From NCBI GenBank assembly GCA_036346255.1, contig JAYEVH010000172.1, positions 62,001-126,000 on the forward strand: a DNA stretch of 64,000 nucleotides. The letters run 5' to 3'. This document shows positions 24,133-35,394 of this stretch, in pieces. The translations under genes were made by a program, and so were the position numbers. This stretch comes from Ampelocalamus luodianensis (taxonomy: Eukaryota; Streptophyta; Magnoliopsida; Poales; Poaceae). The notes beneath the pieces were generated by a model, which saw only the letters and a program-made list of their open reading frames with translations, had not been told where the DNA came from and ran no database searches. Position 1 is the first letter of the stretch; each line of letters starts with the position of its first letter.

Positions 24133-25200
24133 ATGGCACCAAGGAGAGCTGCGCCCAGTCCAAATTGTGGTGCTTCGCAAAGAAGCCGTGGAAGAGGCCG
24201 TGGCTATGGCCGTGGTCGTGGACAAGACCTACCTCCCCCACCGCCAGAGCATCCAACAATGGCACAAGTTATGCAACAACAAGCCCAAATCCTTCAAGCC
24301 TTGCTCGCTAATCAACAAGCAGGAGCAGCCACCGCCACTCTAGTGGCGATTTCTCAGACAAGACCTCTTACCTTTGCCTCAGCAGATGAACCCTCGAAGC
24401 GTAAGATTGGCTCGTGGATACCGAGAAGAAGCTCCGCCAGCCCGATGCTCGAGGAAGACAAGGTGGACTTTGCCACTCACCGCTTGAAAAGGCGCGCCGC
24501 TGGTGGGAAAACTACCGCCGCTCAAGGTGGTGAAAGCCCAGTGGCGTGGAGAAGAAGAAAGCGAAGCCGTGATCCGCGATCGAGATCAGCAGGATCTCGC
24601 CATCGTTGAAGCAATTGTTGGGCATACCGACGAGCCCGCACCGCATGGCAGCCAATCTCCGAACGAGTTCAAGACCGCCAGACTCAACTTTGTACCGCCG
24701 TACAATGAGGCTAAAGAAGAATGAGTTTAGAACTCTCAAGCAAGGTCAAATGACACCAATGAATATCTAACCAAGTTTAACTAGCTTGCTCGCCACGCCC
24801 CAGTGACGAGTCGATGCGTAAGAGAAGATAGACCGCTTTGTGGAAGGAATGCGTGGAGACATGAGAAGCCACTTATCCTCCATGATTTCTAGCTTCCACC
24901 ACTTGATCAACAAAGCCCTCGTGGCCGGAAAACGAGAAGAAGATTGCGAAGTTAGCCGCAAGAGAAAGATGGTATTCCGAAGCCGCAAGGTGGCTTTCCT
25001 CATAAGTCAACATTCCCGCAACTCATCTTTTAAGCCACCAGTAGTTTCTCCACAAGGAACTCAAGCCCCACCGCATCAATGGGAATGGTTTCGATCCTTC
25101 GTCCCACGACACCGCAACAAGCAACCCAAAGACTCATCTCCATTGTTTCCATCGTGGAGTGAGAGGGCACTTCGCCAATCGATGCCCTCAACGCCGTAAC
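24133..25200 (+). pseudogene. gag of gypsy element, frameshifted
   Basis: The ATG at 24133 opens MAPRRAAPSPN and is followed by a basic, glycine-rich stretch (GRGRGYGRGRGQ), a glutamine-rich segment and the retrotransposon gag core (EEDKVDFATHRLK at about 24450; VEGMRGDMRSHLSSM at about 24842). A zinc knuckle-like motif, CFHRGVRGHFANRCP, lies at 25145-25190; its second Cys is lost, perhaps by a local indel. gag forms the retrotransposon particle. Frame changes near 24400, 24500, 24720 and 24800 prevent a continuous product. Confidence 0.85.
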
Positions 25201-25269
25201 ACTCCCGAAGTTCAACTCGGAGCCGCACCACCAAGGTCAAACATCACCCAAGCAGAACCATCGTGCCCG

Positions 25270-28200
25270 CAAGCACCTAGATCTACCTCGACACCAAATC
25301 GCGCCATGTGAACCATGTCACACCGAGGAGGCTCGTGAAGCTACAGGAGTTCTAATGGGCACGTTCTCGTTAAATCAGCATCAAGACAAGTTTTGTTTGA
25401 TTTCGAGCTTCGCATTCTTTCATATCAAGAAAATTTGTTGAAAGGCTTAAGTTGCCAACCTTAAGCTAAAGAAACCCGTGGTACTTAGTTCACCCGGGGA
25501 CCCTTGACTACCATCTTAGTAAGTCCCCAGTAGAGATTGCTATGGAAAATTCTCGATTCCTAGCAAACCTCTTAGTGCTTGATCCCAAACTCGGATATCA
25601 TCCTAGGATGGATTGGTTGGCTGATACCAAGGAATGATAGATCGTGCCAACAGAAGGTGGTACTCACCAAAACCCGGTACCACAATCGTGGTTAATATAG
25701 ACCGCTCCTCGTGTTTGGATCGTACTCATCCATAACCTCGAGAAGGTGACTCGAAACAACACCGTAGTTCAAGATTACCGGAAGTTTTTCCGGAAGAATT
25801 GCTCGGCATGCCACTGCATCGAGACATAGAATTCGTGATCAACCTAAAGCCGTGAATGCACCCCATTGCCAAGAGGCCATATAGGATGGCGCTGATGAGC
25901 TTGAAGAGCTTAAGGTACAAATGGAAGAATTACAGGAAAAGGATTTATTAGACCTAGCTCATCCCCACGGGTTCGCAAGACTTTTGTAAAGAAAAAGGAT
26001 GGCACCGCCAGATTGTGCGTGGATTACAGAGCCCTCAATGAGGTGACCATCAAGAACAAGTACCCTTTGCCCCGCATTGACGATCTATTCGACCAACTGT
26101 CAGGAGCAACATTGTTCTCCAAGATAGACCTAAGGTCGATATCATCGAGTTAAGATCGTGAGGACATCCCTAAAACAGCTTTACCACCCGTTATGGCTTG
26201 TATGAGTTCACGGTTATGTCGTTTGGCTTGACCAATGCGCCAGCCTACTTCATGAACCTTATGAACAAAGTATTCATGGAATACCTGGATAAGTTTGTTG
26301 TCGTGTTCATAGACGACATCTTAATCTACTCCAAGACTAATGAGGAACATGCTGAACATCTGCATTTGGTCCCGAGAAGCTTAAAGAACATCACCGTATG
26401 CCAAGTACAGCAAGTGTGAATTTTGGCTTCAAGAGATCGGCTTCTGACATATCGTATCCATTGGAGGAGTCGCAGCTTGACCCATCCAAAGTAGAAACCG
26501 TGTTGGGATGGAAACAACCAACCTCGATGACCAAGCGCGAGTTTTCTGAATGGTCGGATACTACGACGCTTCATTGAAGGATTCTCCAAACTATCCAGAC
26601 CAATGACCCACCTGCTCAAGAAGGAGAGGAAGTACGAATGGACAGAAGCTTGTGAAAAGAGTTTCCAAGAGTTGAAGAAGAAGTTAACTAATTGCACCAG
26701 TGTTAGTCTTGCCGGACATACACAAGGACTTGAAGTTTATTGTGATGCTTCGCGCCAAGGTCTTGGCTGCGTACTTATGCAAGGAGGAAAAGTCGTGGCA
26801 TATGCGCCTGCACAACTCCGCCCACATGAAGACAACTATCCAACCCATGATTTGGAGTTAGCAGCCGTAGTGCATGCCCTAAAGATTTGGCGGCATTACT
26901 TGATTGGAAATCATTGTAATATCTATACGGACCACAAGAGTCTTAAGTACATTTTCACCTGCATGCACCTCAACCTCCGACAAAGGAGATGGTTAGAACC
27001 GATTAAGGATTACGACTTGGGTGTTCATTACCATCCCGAAAGGCCAATGTAGTGGCCGATGCTTTGCCGTAAGTCCTCTGCAAAAATGTTATGGTTCAAG
27101 AGTATCAACCCGAGCTTTGCAAGGAATTAGAGGCACTTAACCTCGAGTTAGTAGAACAAGGCACCTTAGCGCTATGGAAGTTCAACCAACCTTGGAAGAA
27201 CAAAGTCAAGACCGCTCGTAAAGGACACCGGAGTTCGAAGTTTAAATATCTCATGGTCAAAGGAAAGGCCTCAAAGATGGTGGAAGACCAACAAGGAATC
27301 CTATGGTATGGGAAACGTCTATTTGTTCCCCACCAAAAGGAGCTCAAAGAATTGATTCTAAAAGAAGCCCATAGCTCAAAGATACACCATACACCCAGCA
27401 AAGCACCAAGATGTATCAAGATATGAAGATTCTATATTGGTGGCGCGAATGAAAAGAGACATCGCCGAGTTCGTAGCTTGTTGTGATGTGTGCCAACGGA
27501 TCAAGGCGAGAACATCGAGACCCGCAGATTGCCGCAACCATCGCAAATCCTCGGTGGAAGTGGGAAGAAATTGGAATGGATTTCATTACGTCCGCTGAGA
27601 ACCAAGACCGGATATGATTCCGTATGGGTCATAATCGATGATTAACCAAAGTTGCCCATTTCATCCCCGTGAAGACCACCTACAAGGGAGATAAATTAGC
27701 CGAGTTATACATGGCTCGTATTGTATGTCTGCATGGAGTCCCCAAGAGGATAGTCTCGGATCGAGGTTCTCAGTTTACCTCGCATTTCTGGGCTAGTCTA
27801 CATGATGCACTTGGAACTCACTTAAACTTCAAGATGACATATCATCCTCATCGATGGATGCATGAAAGGGTAAATCGATTCTTGAAGACATGCTTGGGCT
27901 TGTGCTTTAGAGTTTACCGTAGATCGGGAGAGATGTCTACCGTATGCGAGTCGCCTACAACAACAGCTACCAATCCAGTTTGAAAATGTCCCCGTTTGAA
28001 GCACTTTATGGGAGGAAATGCAGAACACCCTTGCATTGGTCGAATCGGGAGAAGGTTATATCTTTGGACCGATACTCTCAAGCAAGCGTAAGAGAAAGTC
28101 GATTGATCGAGATCGCCTCGCAAGTCGCTCAATCCGCATGAAAAGTTATGCCGACAACCGTCGAGAGAGTTAACTTCGAGGTTGAGATCATGTATACCTC

Positions 28201-28560
28201 AAAGTGTCACCTTCGAGGAATGCGAAGATTTAAAGTGAAAGGCAAGCTTGCGCCAAGGTACATAGGCCCGCTCCCAATCACGCCAAGCGTGAGAGGTAGC
28301 ATATCAACCGGAATTACCGTGAAATTTGTCGATGTCCACAATGTGTTCCACGCCTCTCACTCAAGAAATGCCTTAGAGTACCGTAAGAGCAAGCTCCAAT
28401 TGAAACCATTGCACTCCGGAGAGACTTGTCGATCCGAACATCCGATCAAGATTCTTGACGTCGTGGAGAAGCGCATAAGACGCCGATCATCCGCTATGCA
28501 AAGTGCAATGGAGCAACCACTCGAGAGAAGCCACGTGGGAGCGTGAAGATCACCAGTTGG
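25270..28560 (+). pseudogene. pol of gypsy element, frameshifted
   Basis: Domains in order: an aspartic protease remnant (LFD…ASHSF at about 25395; the DSG site is disrupted); reverse transcriptase (LCVDYRALNEVTIKNKYPLP at about 26006, FGLTNAPAYFMNLMN at about 26222, catalytic FIDDIL at about 26306); RNase H (EVYCDASRQGLGCVL at about 26731, IYTDHKSLKYIF at about 26920); integrase (zinc region about 27370-27500; core MDFI near 27575, IVSDRGSQFTS near 27755, HERVN near 27868); and a chromodomain-like tail (VQWSNHSREATWERED at about 28500). These would copy and insert the element. At least eight frame changes and stops interrupt the polyprotein. Confidence 0.9.
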
Positions 28561-28605
28561 ATTACCCTACCGTTCTCCGAGGAGCTCGAATCTGGGTCGA
28601 GATTC

Positions 28606-28624
28606 TTTTAAGGTGGGTAGGTTT
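28606..28624 (+). other. Polypurine tract before 3' LTR
   Basis: The purine-rich stretch AAGGTGGGTAGG directly precedes the 3' LTR and is in the position used to prime plus-strand DNA synthesis. Confidence 0.7.
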
Positions 28625-31363
28625 TGTAGCATCCAAAATCTTGGATTTGCAAAATCTTCATCGCTCAAGAACGCAAACCCCAAAATTTCCCGCTTTGTGC
28701 AAGATCGGCTTCCCAAAATTGCACCGAGCTTCTTCCCGCTTCTCCCTAACCCTAACCCTAACCCTAGCCCTCCTCCTACCCCTAGCCCTCGCTGCCGCCA
28801 TACCCCGGCCGTGTCAACGCTCGGTCCTCCGCCCCGCGGCCATGGCGGTGCCTCGGCGACAGCGCCTCTCACCGCCGCTCCCTCTCTCCCCATTCTTCCC
28901 AATCAAGAGACCCGAGCAAGAAAGAGATCAAGAAGAAGAGAGAGCAAAGGAGTTGGAAGGATTTACCTTTGGAAGCCGCGTCGCCGTCGCCGCACGTCGT
29001 CCCCGAGCTTCTTCTTCCTCCCCCGTGCGTCGCTACTCCTTTCGCCGCCGCCGCTTGTCGCCGCGCCACCGCCCCTCCCGAGCCCCTTCTTCATCGCGCG
29101 CCGCCTCTCTCGCTCGCCGAGTGAGGCACGAGCCGAGGGTTTCTCGCCCCCTTTTTCTTTTCTTCGCAGTCGTGGGCGCGCGCAGCGCTTTGCTCGCCGC
29201 GGCTGAGCCGAGGTCGCTCGTGGCCATGTGAGCGCGCGCCAAGTTAGGCCGGTCGAAAGGTTGGCCGTGGGCCACTTTCGGTTTTTCTTTTTTTGGTTGA
29301 TTTTCTTTCCTTTTTTCTTTTCTATTTCAAAAGAGAGACTTCAAAGATTTATTTCTCCCCCATTTTAACTCCAAAAATTGTGAAGTTTGTTTCTAAAAAT
29401 TTCTAAAATCAAGCCCTTTCTTTTGGTGCTAGTTTGGTTCTTTTTGGAGTTCATTTGATGAGACTTGTTATTTATTTAATTTAATTGCTCGTTTATTTCT
29501 TTTCCAGACGATCGATCGCGAGAGTTCGAGAAGCCTGAGACCCCACTCGATCAAGCTCAAGAGTATCAAGATCATCTAGCCAGTAGACCCAAAGTAGTCG
29601 ACACTTTGATCATATTGAACCTACATTTTATGCAAATTATGTTCTTTTAAATATCAAATTGCATGCTTTATTTCCTTATGCAAATGTATGTTAAATACCC
29701 TAAGGTAGTTAAATGCCAATTTGATGCTTAATTATTAATACACCATTCCTTGATAATTGAATTGCCATACCCCCATGTCACCCTAGTAAATATTTGGTAA
29801 CTATACTAGTATAGGCTATACTTAAGCGCCATGCTAGTCTTGCTTAAGTATCGGGGTATCATCTACCCCATTCATCATCTTTTGAAATGAACATGATTTT
29901 GGGCAGTCATTGGGTGTAAATGACTGAGATGGTTATGATGTTGTATTTTTCCTACCTCTTAAAAACCCTAAAGAAATTGCTTGTCACATCTGGGCGGATG
30001 GTATGATGGATGGTATGTTGGTGGGTGCTAATGCAGCCCAAGGAATGTTGGTTTGTGGATGGTATGTGGTATGAACCGCCTGATGGTCCCTAAGGACTTA
30101 ATCTCGTGATGACCTCCCAATGTAAAACAGTACGACCACATGTCTATAATGGTGTCGACCTGGCTAAATAATTTGTATCCGTTAGTATGAGTTGCACCAG
30201 GCAGATGACCCGCTACGCCATAAGCCTATGTGGCTATGGGTTGGGGTGTACGACTTACGGGTCTATGTGAACGTAAGCCGTGTGGCGCAAGAGGGGGTCT
30301 GGGAAAGAGTTGACGGGTCTATGTGAGCGTAACTCTTCTCGTGTGAAACCTTAGCGGTGTAACAAATCTGGTGGATGCATTGTAAAGGCCTTGTGACGAT
30401 CCCCTTGGCTTACATGTCTACTAAACATGTGTATATGTCGTGATGATTGTCTCTTGTGGGTAAAGTGTACAACCTCTGCAGAGTGTAATAAATCTGCTCG
30501 AATAGCCGTGCCTACGGTCATGGCGGACATGGGAACTTACAAGAGTTAGTTCATTTATAAACCTGTGGGCTGGATAAAATGTGTTGGGTCGCTGTGACTC
30601 GGTTTTGGTTTTTCCCGGGTGGATGTACCCAGTTGATGTTAAGTGGTGGATGTAACCGCTAATAAAACTAAGCATGAGGTGGAGGTAACTCTCATCGTTA
30701 TAAATATTGCACAAGTAATCTCTTTAACAAATGCAATTTGGTTAAAATGCTACGTGATAGGACTTTTAATATTGGTACTTTAATTATTGCTTTGTGCAAA
30801 TAAATGAACCCGAGCCATCCTTTTTAAGCCTTGCATGTATAAGATTGCATACTGTGTGTTGGCTCGCGAGCACGGTAGTTGTGCTCATCCTCGCTCTTTC
30901 CCCCCAACCCCAGAACCCGCAGATCATGGAGACTACGCCTACTACGAGGACCAGACGCCAAGAGCAAGGACATGAAGAAGAGTAGCATAGTTCTTGTAGT
31001 CTAGGTCTCGCTCGGTCCCGTTGGCTCCGTTGGTACTTGTGTACCTCCTATATTATCCAAGCCCTTGGCTAATATCGGTCGACACCTAGTACCCCGATCG
31101 CTTGCTCGTGGAGAGGCTTGCTCTACCCCTTTGCTTCCGCTAACGCACTTCGAGATTTTTGTAATGAACTCATTTGGCCTAATCGCCCTTTTGTAAACTC
31201 GACCGACGTGGTCTATTTGAACTCTAATGCTTGTATTAATGAATGGTTTGGTCTACGCGATGTATGAAATGATTCAAGAATGTGTACTGTGAGCGCCATC
31301 TCATCGATCCAGGAATAGCGCAGATTTTCACAGAGGATTCTCGATTACGAAACCGGTCCGACA
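28625..31363 (+). repeat. 3' LTR of gypsy element
   Basis: Starts TGTAGCATCC and ends GGTCCGACA, then the ATTTT duplication. It is collinear with the 5' LTR; most differences are one- to three-base indels in GC-rich places such as 29155-29240 and 30475-30550. Confidence 0.93.
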
Positions 31364-33004
31364 ATTTTTCGCGAAACTCGGTCTAAGCATTTCCCAAATG
31401 CTCGCAGAGCACACATCGAAAGTGCTCCGAAGTTGATCATTGGAAGAAGGAATATGTATATGGCAAGAGTCTATACAACCCCGAGAAGCTCATGGAACTT
31501 CAGACGCAAATGTACTTGTTAAACAAGTGGTACATGGCGGCATGTCGCAAGCGGATGACTTTATTTGCGTCAAAATTATAAACCATCATTACTTCCGTGG
31601 CGATGACATTATAATGGTTCGCTTTAATGAGTTACACCAGCTATGCCACATGGACGCCTAGACAAATCTCTCATCACCGCTTTTGTCTCAGACGTGATTC
31701 TTTCTTTTAATAATCTCACTCTAGCATATGTATATGTATAAGTAATTATCCTCACACTAGCTAGCATGTCTATACATATGCAGAGACATGATGAGAGACC
31801 TCACACGTAGAAATGACAAGAACATTGGTTTCGTTGATCCATATATCGATTCAAGGACCCAAACACTCCCCACGATCAATGGAGACCTCAAATGGAGAGG
31901 AATTTTCTGAGGTTCTTGATCAACCAAAAGAACAAAAGATTTATACTCTTCCCTACAACTTTGGGTGAGTGTTGTTATCGTGTGCACATTTTACTTTACT
32001 TACTCAATCCAACATAAAGATATATATGTTGACTCTATAAACAAATGCAGCTTTCATCGATACTCGATTGTCTTCGATCTCTCCGATCATTTGCTAATCT
32101 ATGACTCGTTGAGAAAACCGCAGAACATTACCAAGATATGATAGACATTATCCAGGTAACTTCGATCTTTAAATATTTATTCTCGCTCTTTAACTCGCAA
32201 TAGTTAATTAACGATCCAATTATTGGGTGGTTTGGGCTTGGTTCGTTCGGCTACACCGTCCGGATCCAAAGCGCCACTTCCGATCCACACCGATCGGATG
32301 TAAGTTGTACTAGCTCCCCGCCTTTACCTTATCATGCTTCACCACGCGCGGATGACGAGAGTAATCTTTTATATCGCATGTGGGTTCTACGGCAGCCACC
32401 AGGCAACAATTTGTGTGGATACTACGTTATGCGAGTTCCTCATGGTGTATGCAAAAGAACCCATCTACAGATGCAAAGTACGTAATAAGTATATATAATA
32501 AATCCATTTTATTTATTTGTTGCTATTAAATAAATCTTATGTATATTAATACTTCTTTCGCTTAATGCAAATTGAAGGAGATATGGTTGAAGGAACAGTG
32601 TTGGATATGGACCGCCTCAAAGGAATTCAAGAGACAATCGCAGATTTCTTAATGAGCATGTCCTCAAGCCCTGCACCGAGTTCTACTTTAACCTGATGAA
32701 CCATTGAAGCCAAACCAGACGAACATTTGTATGACATTTAAGTGGAGGACAACATTTGTGTTGTAAATACCAAGGATGCATGAATAATTTTGTAAATTTT
32801 TGTGCATATATATATATATTATACATATATATAGCTCCATAATATATATAGTTTCATACTTTATTTGTGTGTAATAATGTTCCAAACTAAATTATATGTG
32901 CGCGTATACATATATTAGCAATAAGAATACGATTTGAAAACCTAATGTAATTGTAAAACCAAAATCAATAATGAATTGAAATGGAAACAAAAAGAAAAAA
33001 AACA

Positions 33005-33238
33005 CTTTAGTCCCGGTTGGTAATACCAACCGGATTAAAAGGCCACCATTTCGTGGCCTCAGCCTCAAGGATTTTAGTCCCGGTTGGTATTACCAACCGG
33101 GACTAGTTGTCGACCTTTAGTCCCGGCTTGGGACCGGGACTAAAGGTGAGACATTTAGTCCGATTTCCTAGTCCCGGCTCTATAACCGGGACTAGAGGCC
33201 CTTTAGGCCCGGGACCAAAAGTCTGTTCTGTAGTAGTG
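33005..33238 (+). repeat. CACTA right subterminal repeats and terminus
   Basis: Inverted pairs of TTTAGTCCCGGTTGGTA with its complement, then further CCGGGACTA copies, end in GTCTGTTCTGTAGTAGTG. The matching region of the sister element is 58849-59070. Confidence 0.88.
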
Positions 33239-33725
33239 ATGGCTCTATAGAGTACTTGAGTATTTTGTTGCTAACTAGTACTTAAATTTTGAACTCTTAG
33301 ATCTAGATTCAATGCATGAGGTCACTTTGGCTCTTCTTCTAATGAGATATCACCAAGCATAGCATAGGTAAAAAAACTTAAGTACTCACAAACCCAAAAA
33401 ACACTCGAGTACTCCCTAGCAAACTACCCCTCAAAAAAATTCTTTATACATTGCATGGAACCATAGAAATGCTGTAAAAGTCAAAACATCTATGGCACTC
33501 AATCTAGCCCCAGTTAAAGCTGAACTAGCGGCCATTGGATGTTTTTACTTAAAGATATATATTACTTCGTAATTTAAAGACAAAAAGAGAAGATATTCCT
33601 TACTTATGTACGCAGCTGTGTAAAGCAAGACCTACATCGTGTTAAAATGTAAAGCAAAACCTACATCGTGTTAAAATAACAAAAAGGGATGATAAAACCT
33701 ACATTATCTCTATATTATTTTAAAA
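33239..33725. other. Gene-free host-like stretch
   Basis: Begins with the right ATG duplication. It contains partially inverted GAGTACTTGAGT / CTCGAGTACTC motifs (33251 and 33402), perhaps an old MITE. Nothing else was recognised. Confidence 0.35.
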
Positions 33726-34220
33726 CTAGTAGGGTGCCCGTGCGTTGCAACGGAACCCCAAACCTTACATAAATAATATTTCGCTTTAACACATAAAGCG
33801 AATTAGGCAATTAAAAGATGGTTATATATAAATCTATGAGCATCACATTAGTGCAACATAATAGAACAAGAACTTCTTATAACAATTATAGAAACGAACG
33901 GTAGTAAGATTCATCGTTTTTTCGATGGGACAACTGAACTTTGGTATTCATGACATTTGACCCATTTGTAAAGAGTGACAATTGAAGTGAATTACATTAA
34001 CTCTATGATTAATTGTTTTCTCAACAGGAAAAATACAACTGCAAAAACTTATGTATACATGTCGTGTACCATCTTTTTGTTCATTTACACAATTACGAAT
34101 TTTGTAAGATAAACTGGCAGCACACATGATATGTAGAGATACGATGCAACATTCACTGTCCCCATCCCTGAACTTAGCATCATCAGGATTCTTCCTGCGC
34201 CTCCCTGTCAATTGGCAACT
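33726..34220 (-). mobile_element. Helitron 3' end, minus strand (partial)
   Basis: Read on the minus strand the sequence ends GCAACGCACGGGCACCCTACTAG followed by T, the typical grass Helitron 3' end with its hairpin, at 33726. A minus-strand open stretch (33948-34217, including QLTGRRRKNPDDAKFRDGD) lies inside but matches no domain I know. The 5' end was not found; the element is cut by the CACTA end at 34221. Confidence 0.6.
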
Positions 34221-34622
34221 CACTACTACAAAGAGGGTCATCACAGACGGTTCGAAACCGTCATCACAGACGGTTTTTGAACCATCTGAATAAGTTGGTC
34301 TCTGATAACAGACAGACGGTTCAAAAACTGTCTGTGATACGAATATCACAGATGGTTTTTGTATTAAACCTGTCTGTAAAGGCCAGTATCACAGACGGTT
34401 TTATACACGAATCGTCTGTGAAGGCATAGTATCATAGACGATTCTATGGACAAACCGCCTGTGATACGCAGATTAAAAACCATCTGTGATACTCTGCGTA
34501 TCACACACGGTTTGTCCATAGAATCGTCTGTGATACTATGCCTTCACAGACGGTTCGTGTATAGAACCATCTGTGATACTGTCCTTCACAGACGGGTTTA
34601 ATACAAAAACCGCCTGTGATAG
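34221..34622. mobile_element. One-ended CACTA foldback (ACAGACGGTT repeats)
   Basis: Starts CACTACTACAAAGAGGG and carries many direct and inverted copies of ATCACAGACGGTT. The part 34346-34475 is the near-complete reverse complement of 34492-34622, so an approximately 125-base hairpin with a short loop can form. No inverted GTAGTG terminus was found on the right, so this is a truncated or deleted element. Confidence 0.75.
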
Positions 34623-35189
34623 TTCATTACACTAACTATATTTTTATTGATTTTTGGCTGGCTTCAAGAATTGCTAGCCATACCATCTGAAAACAAGCAT
34701 GCAGAAAAACAGATACATTTACAGATACATCACAGATATTCAATTGTTGACAAACTCAATCTGATCATTACTCAAAATAAATTACAAAATATCACATTTG
34801 TTCAAGTATTGTTACAAATAAATTGGATTACAATTGAGTCAATTGTTTGCAGGTGGTTGAGAGGTGTCGGCGTTGGCAAACTCAATCTGATCATTACTCA
34901 AAATAAATATTGTTCGCAGTCGAGGAGGGTTGCGTGTTGTTGTTGTTATTTATTCCTGGTCCACAGGTATGCTTGATTCCCTTCGATCCATGCGAGGTAG
35001 ACCTGAAGCGAAGGCTTTCTAGACCCTTTCACTCCGCACGAGGTAACCCAGAGCGAAGGCTTCCTGGACCCTCATCGCTGTAGGGTGTGTTCTACCATTC
35101 ATCTAGGGCAGGCATGCTGGTCTTTTATGAACCCTTTGCTCTGTATGAAGGGGGTGCATGGTACCCTTCGACCTTATGTGGACGATTGT
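34623..35189. other. Gene-free; degraded repeat
   Basis: 34954-35172 is related to 4971-5166 and includes the GAGCGAAGGCTTTCTGGACC-like unit twice. A direct repeat reading ACAAACTCAATCTGATCATT occurs at about 34750 and 34879. Origin unknown. Confidence 0.4.
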
Positions 35190-35356
35190 TGTCTCCAGCT
35201 ATATTTCCCGAGTGTTATAGGAAACACTCGGGAAAGTTATTTCTACCGAATGCTGACTTCTCGTCCCGAGTGTCATATGAATCCCGAGTGTTTCCATCTA
35301 GACACTTGGGAAACATATATGCACTCGGGAACTAAGCGGTTTCTGGTAGTGGTAGT
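35190..35356. mobile_element. CACTA-like fragment with CCCGAGTGT repeats
   Basis: Several direct and inverted CCCGAGTGTTT copies end in TTCTGGTAGTGGTAGTG, resembling the CACTACCAGAAA terminus of another CACTA family. Only one end is visible. Confidence 0.55.
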
Positions 35357-35394
35357 GAGCGGTGGTGTTGATGATGTCAAACAAACTAGATAAT

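Larger units (their letters stand above)
20003..31363 (+). mobile_element. Full-length Ty3/gypsy retrotransposon (chromodomain type)
   Basis: Two long LTRs (20003-22751 and 28625-31363) flank gag and pol in the order protease, RT, RNase H, integrase, chromodomain-like tail, which places it in Ty3/gypsy, Tekay-like by its C-terminus. The 5-bp duplication ATTTT (19998-20002 and 31364-31368) is exact. It lies inside the second gene of the CACTA. The LTRs share long identical stretches, so the insertion is recent; most differences are small indels. Reading frames are broken in many places. Confidence 0.95.
17343..32741 (+). pseudogene. Composite CACTA gene: transposase_24-like / proline-rich / Ulp1 protease, split by gypsy element
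   Basis: The start is ATG at 17343 (MADPNDNMDDAI). In order: a YLQSLM repeat; a region like plant transposase_24 (Ptta/En/Spm), with KALVWQDVLQHF and later KLDLETGKIVYGAKL (about 17640-18400); a coiled, charged helix (DEEAERMRRMEEMVLESWEV, about 18480); a DUF8039-like block (GYASVSVDRVVKGY, about 18875); the proline-rich minisatellite; and a basic segment. Coding sequence stops at 20002, where a retrotransposon is inserted, and resumes at 31369. The C-terminal part resembles Ulp1/C48 cysteine proteases, with candidate His (32055), Asp (32103) and Cys (32414, in LCGYYV). Introns are likely near 31963-32050 and in later gaps. The stop is TAA at 32739-32741. Several frameshifts and the insertion make this copy non-functional as read. 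The intended role is binding subterminal repeats plus protease of unknown target; both are inferred. Confidence 0.75.
10480..33238 (+). mobile_element. Complete CACTA (En/Spm) transposon with nested gypsy element
   Basis: The left end CACTACTACAGAACAGAC is matched in inverted form at 33221-33238, with 25 of 26 bases alike when extended to TTTGGTC. The 3-bp duplication ATG lies at 10477-10479 and 33239-33241. TTTAGTCCCGG subterminal repeats occur near both ends. The element has a TNP2-type transposase gene and a second composite gene. Without the nested retrotransposon and its duplication it would be about 11.4 kb. A sister copy begins at 58849 on the opposite strand. Confidence 0.93.

Noticed and set aside
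28503..29231. Long frame running from pol into the 3' LTR
   Set aside because: The first residues are the true chromodomain-like tail; the rest is GC-rich LTR leader, also open in the 5' LTR at 19991-20515.
32688..32885. Minus-strand frame after the CACTA gene
   Set aside because: AT-rich and antisense to the gene's 3' UTR; the like frame at 59249-59530 is its counterpart in the reversed copy.
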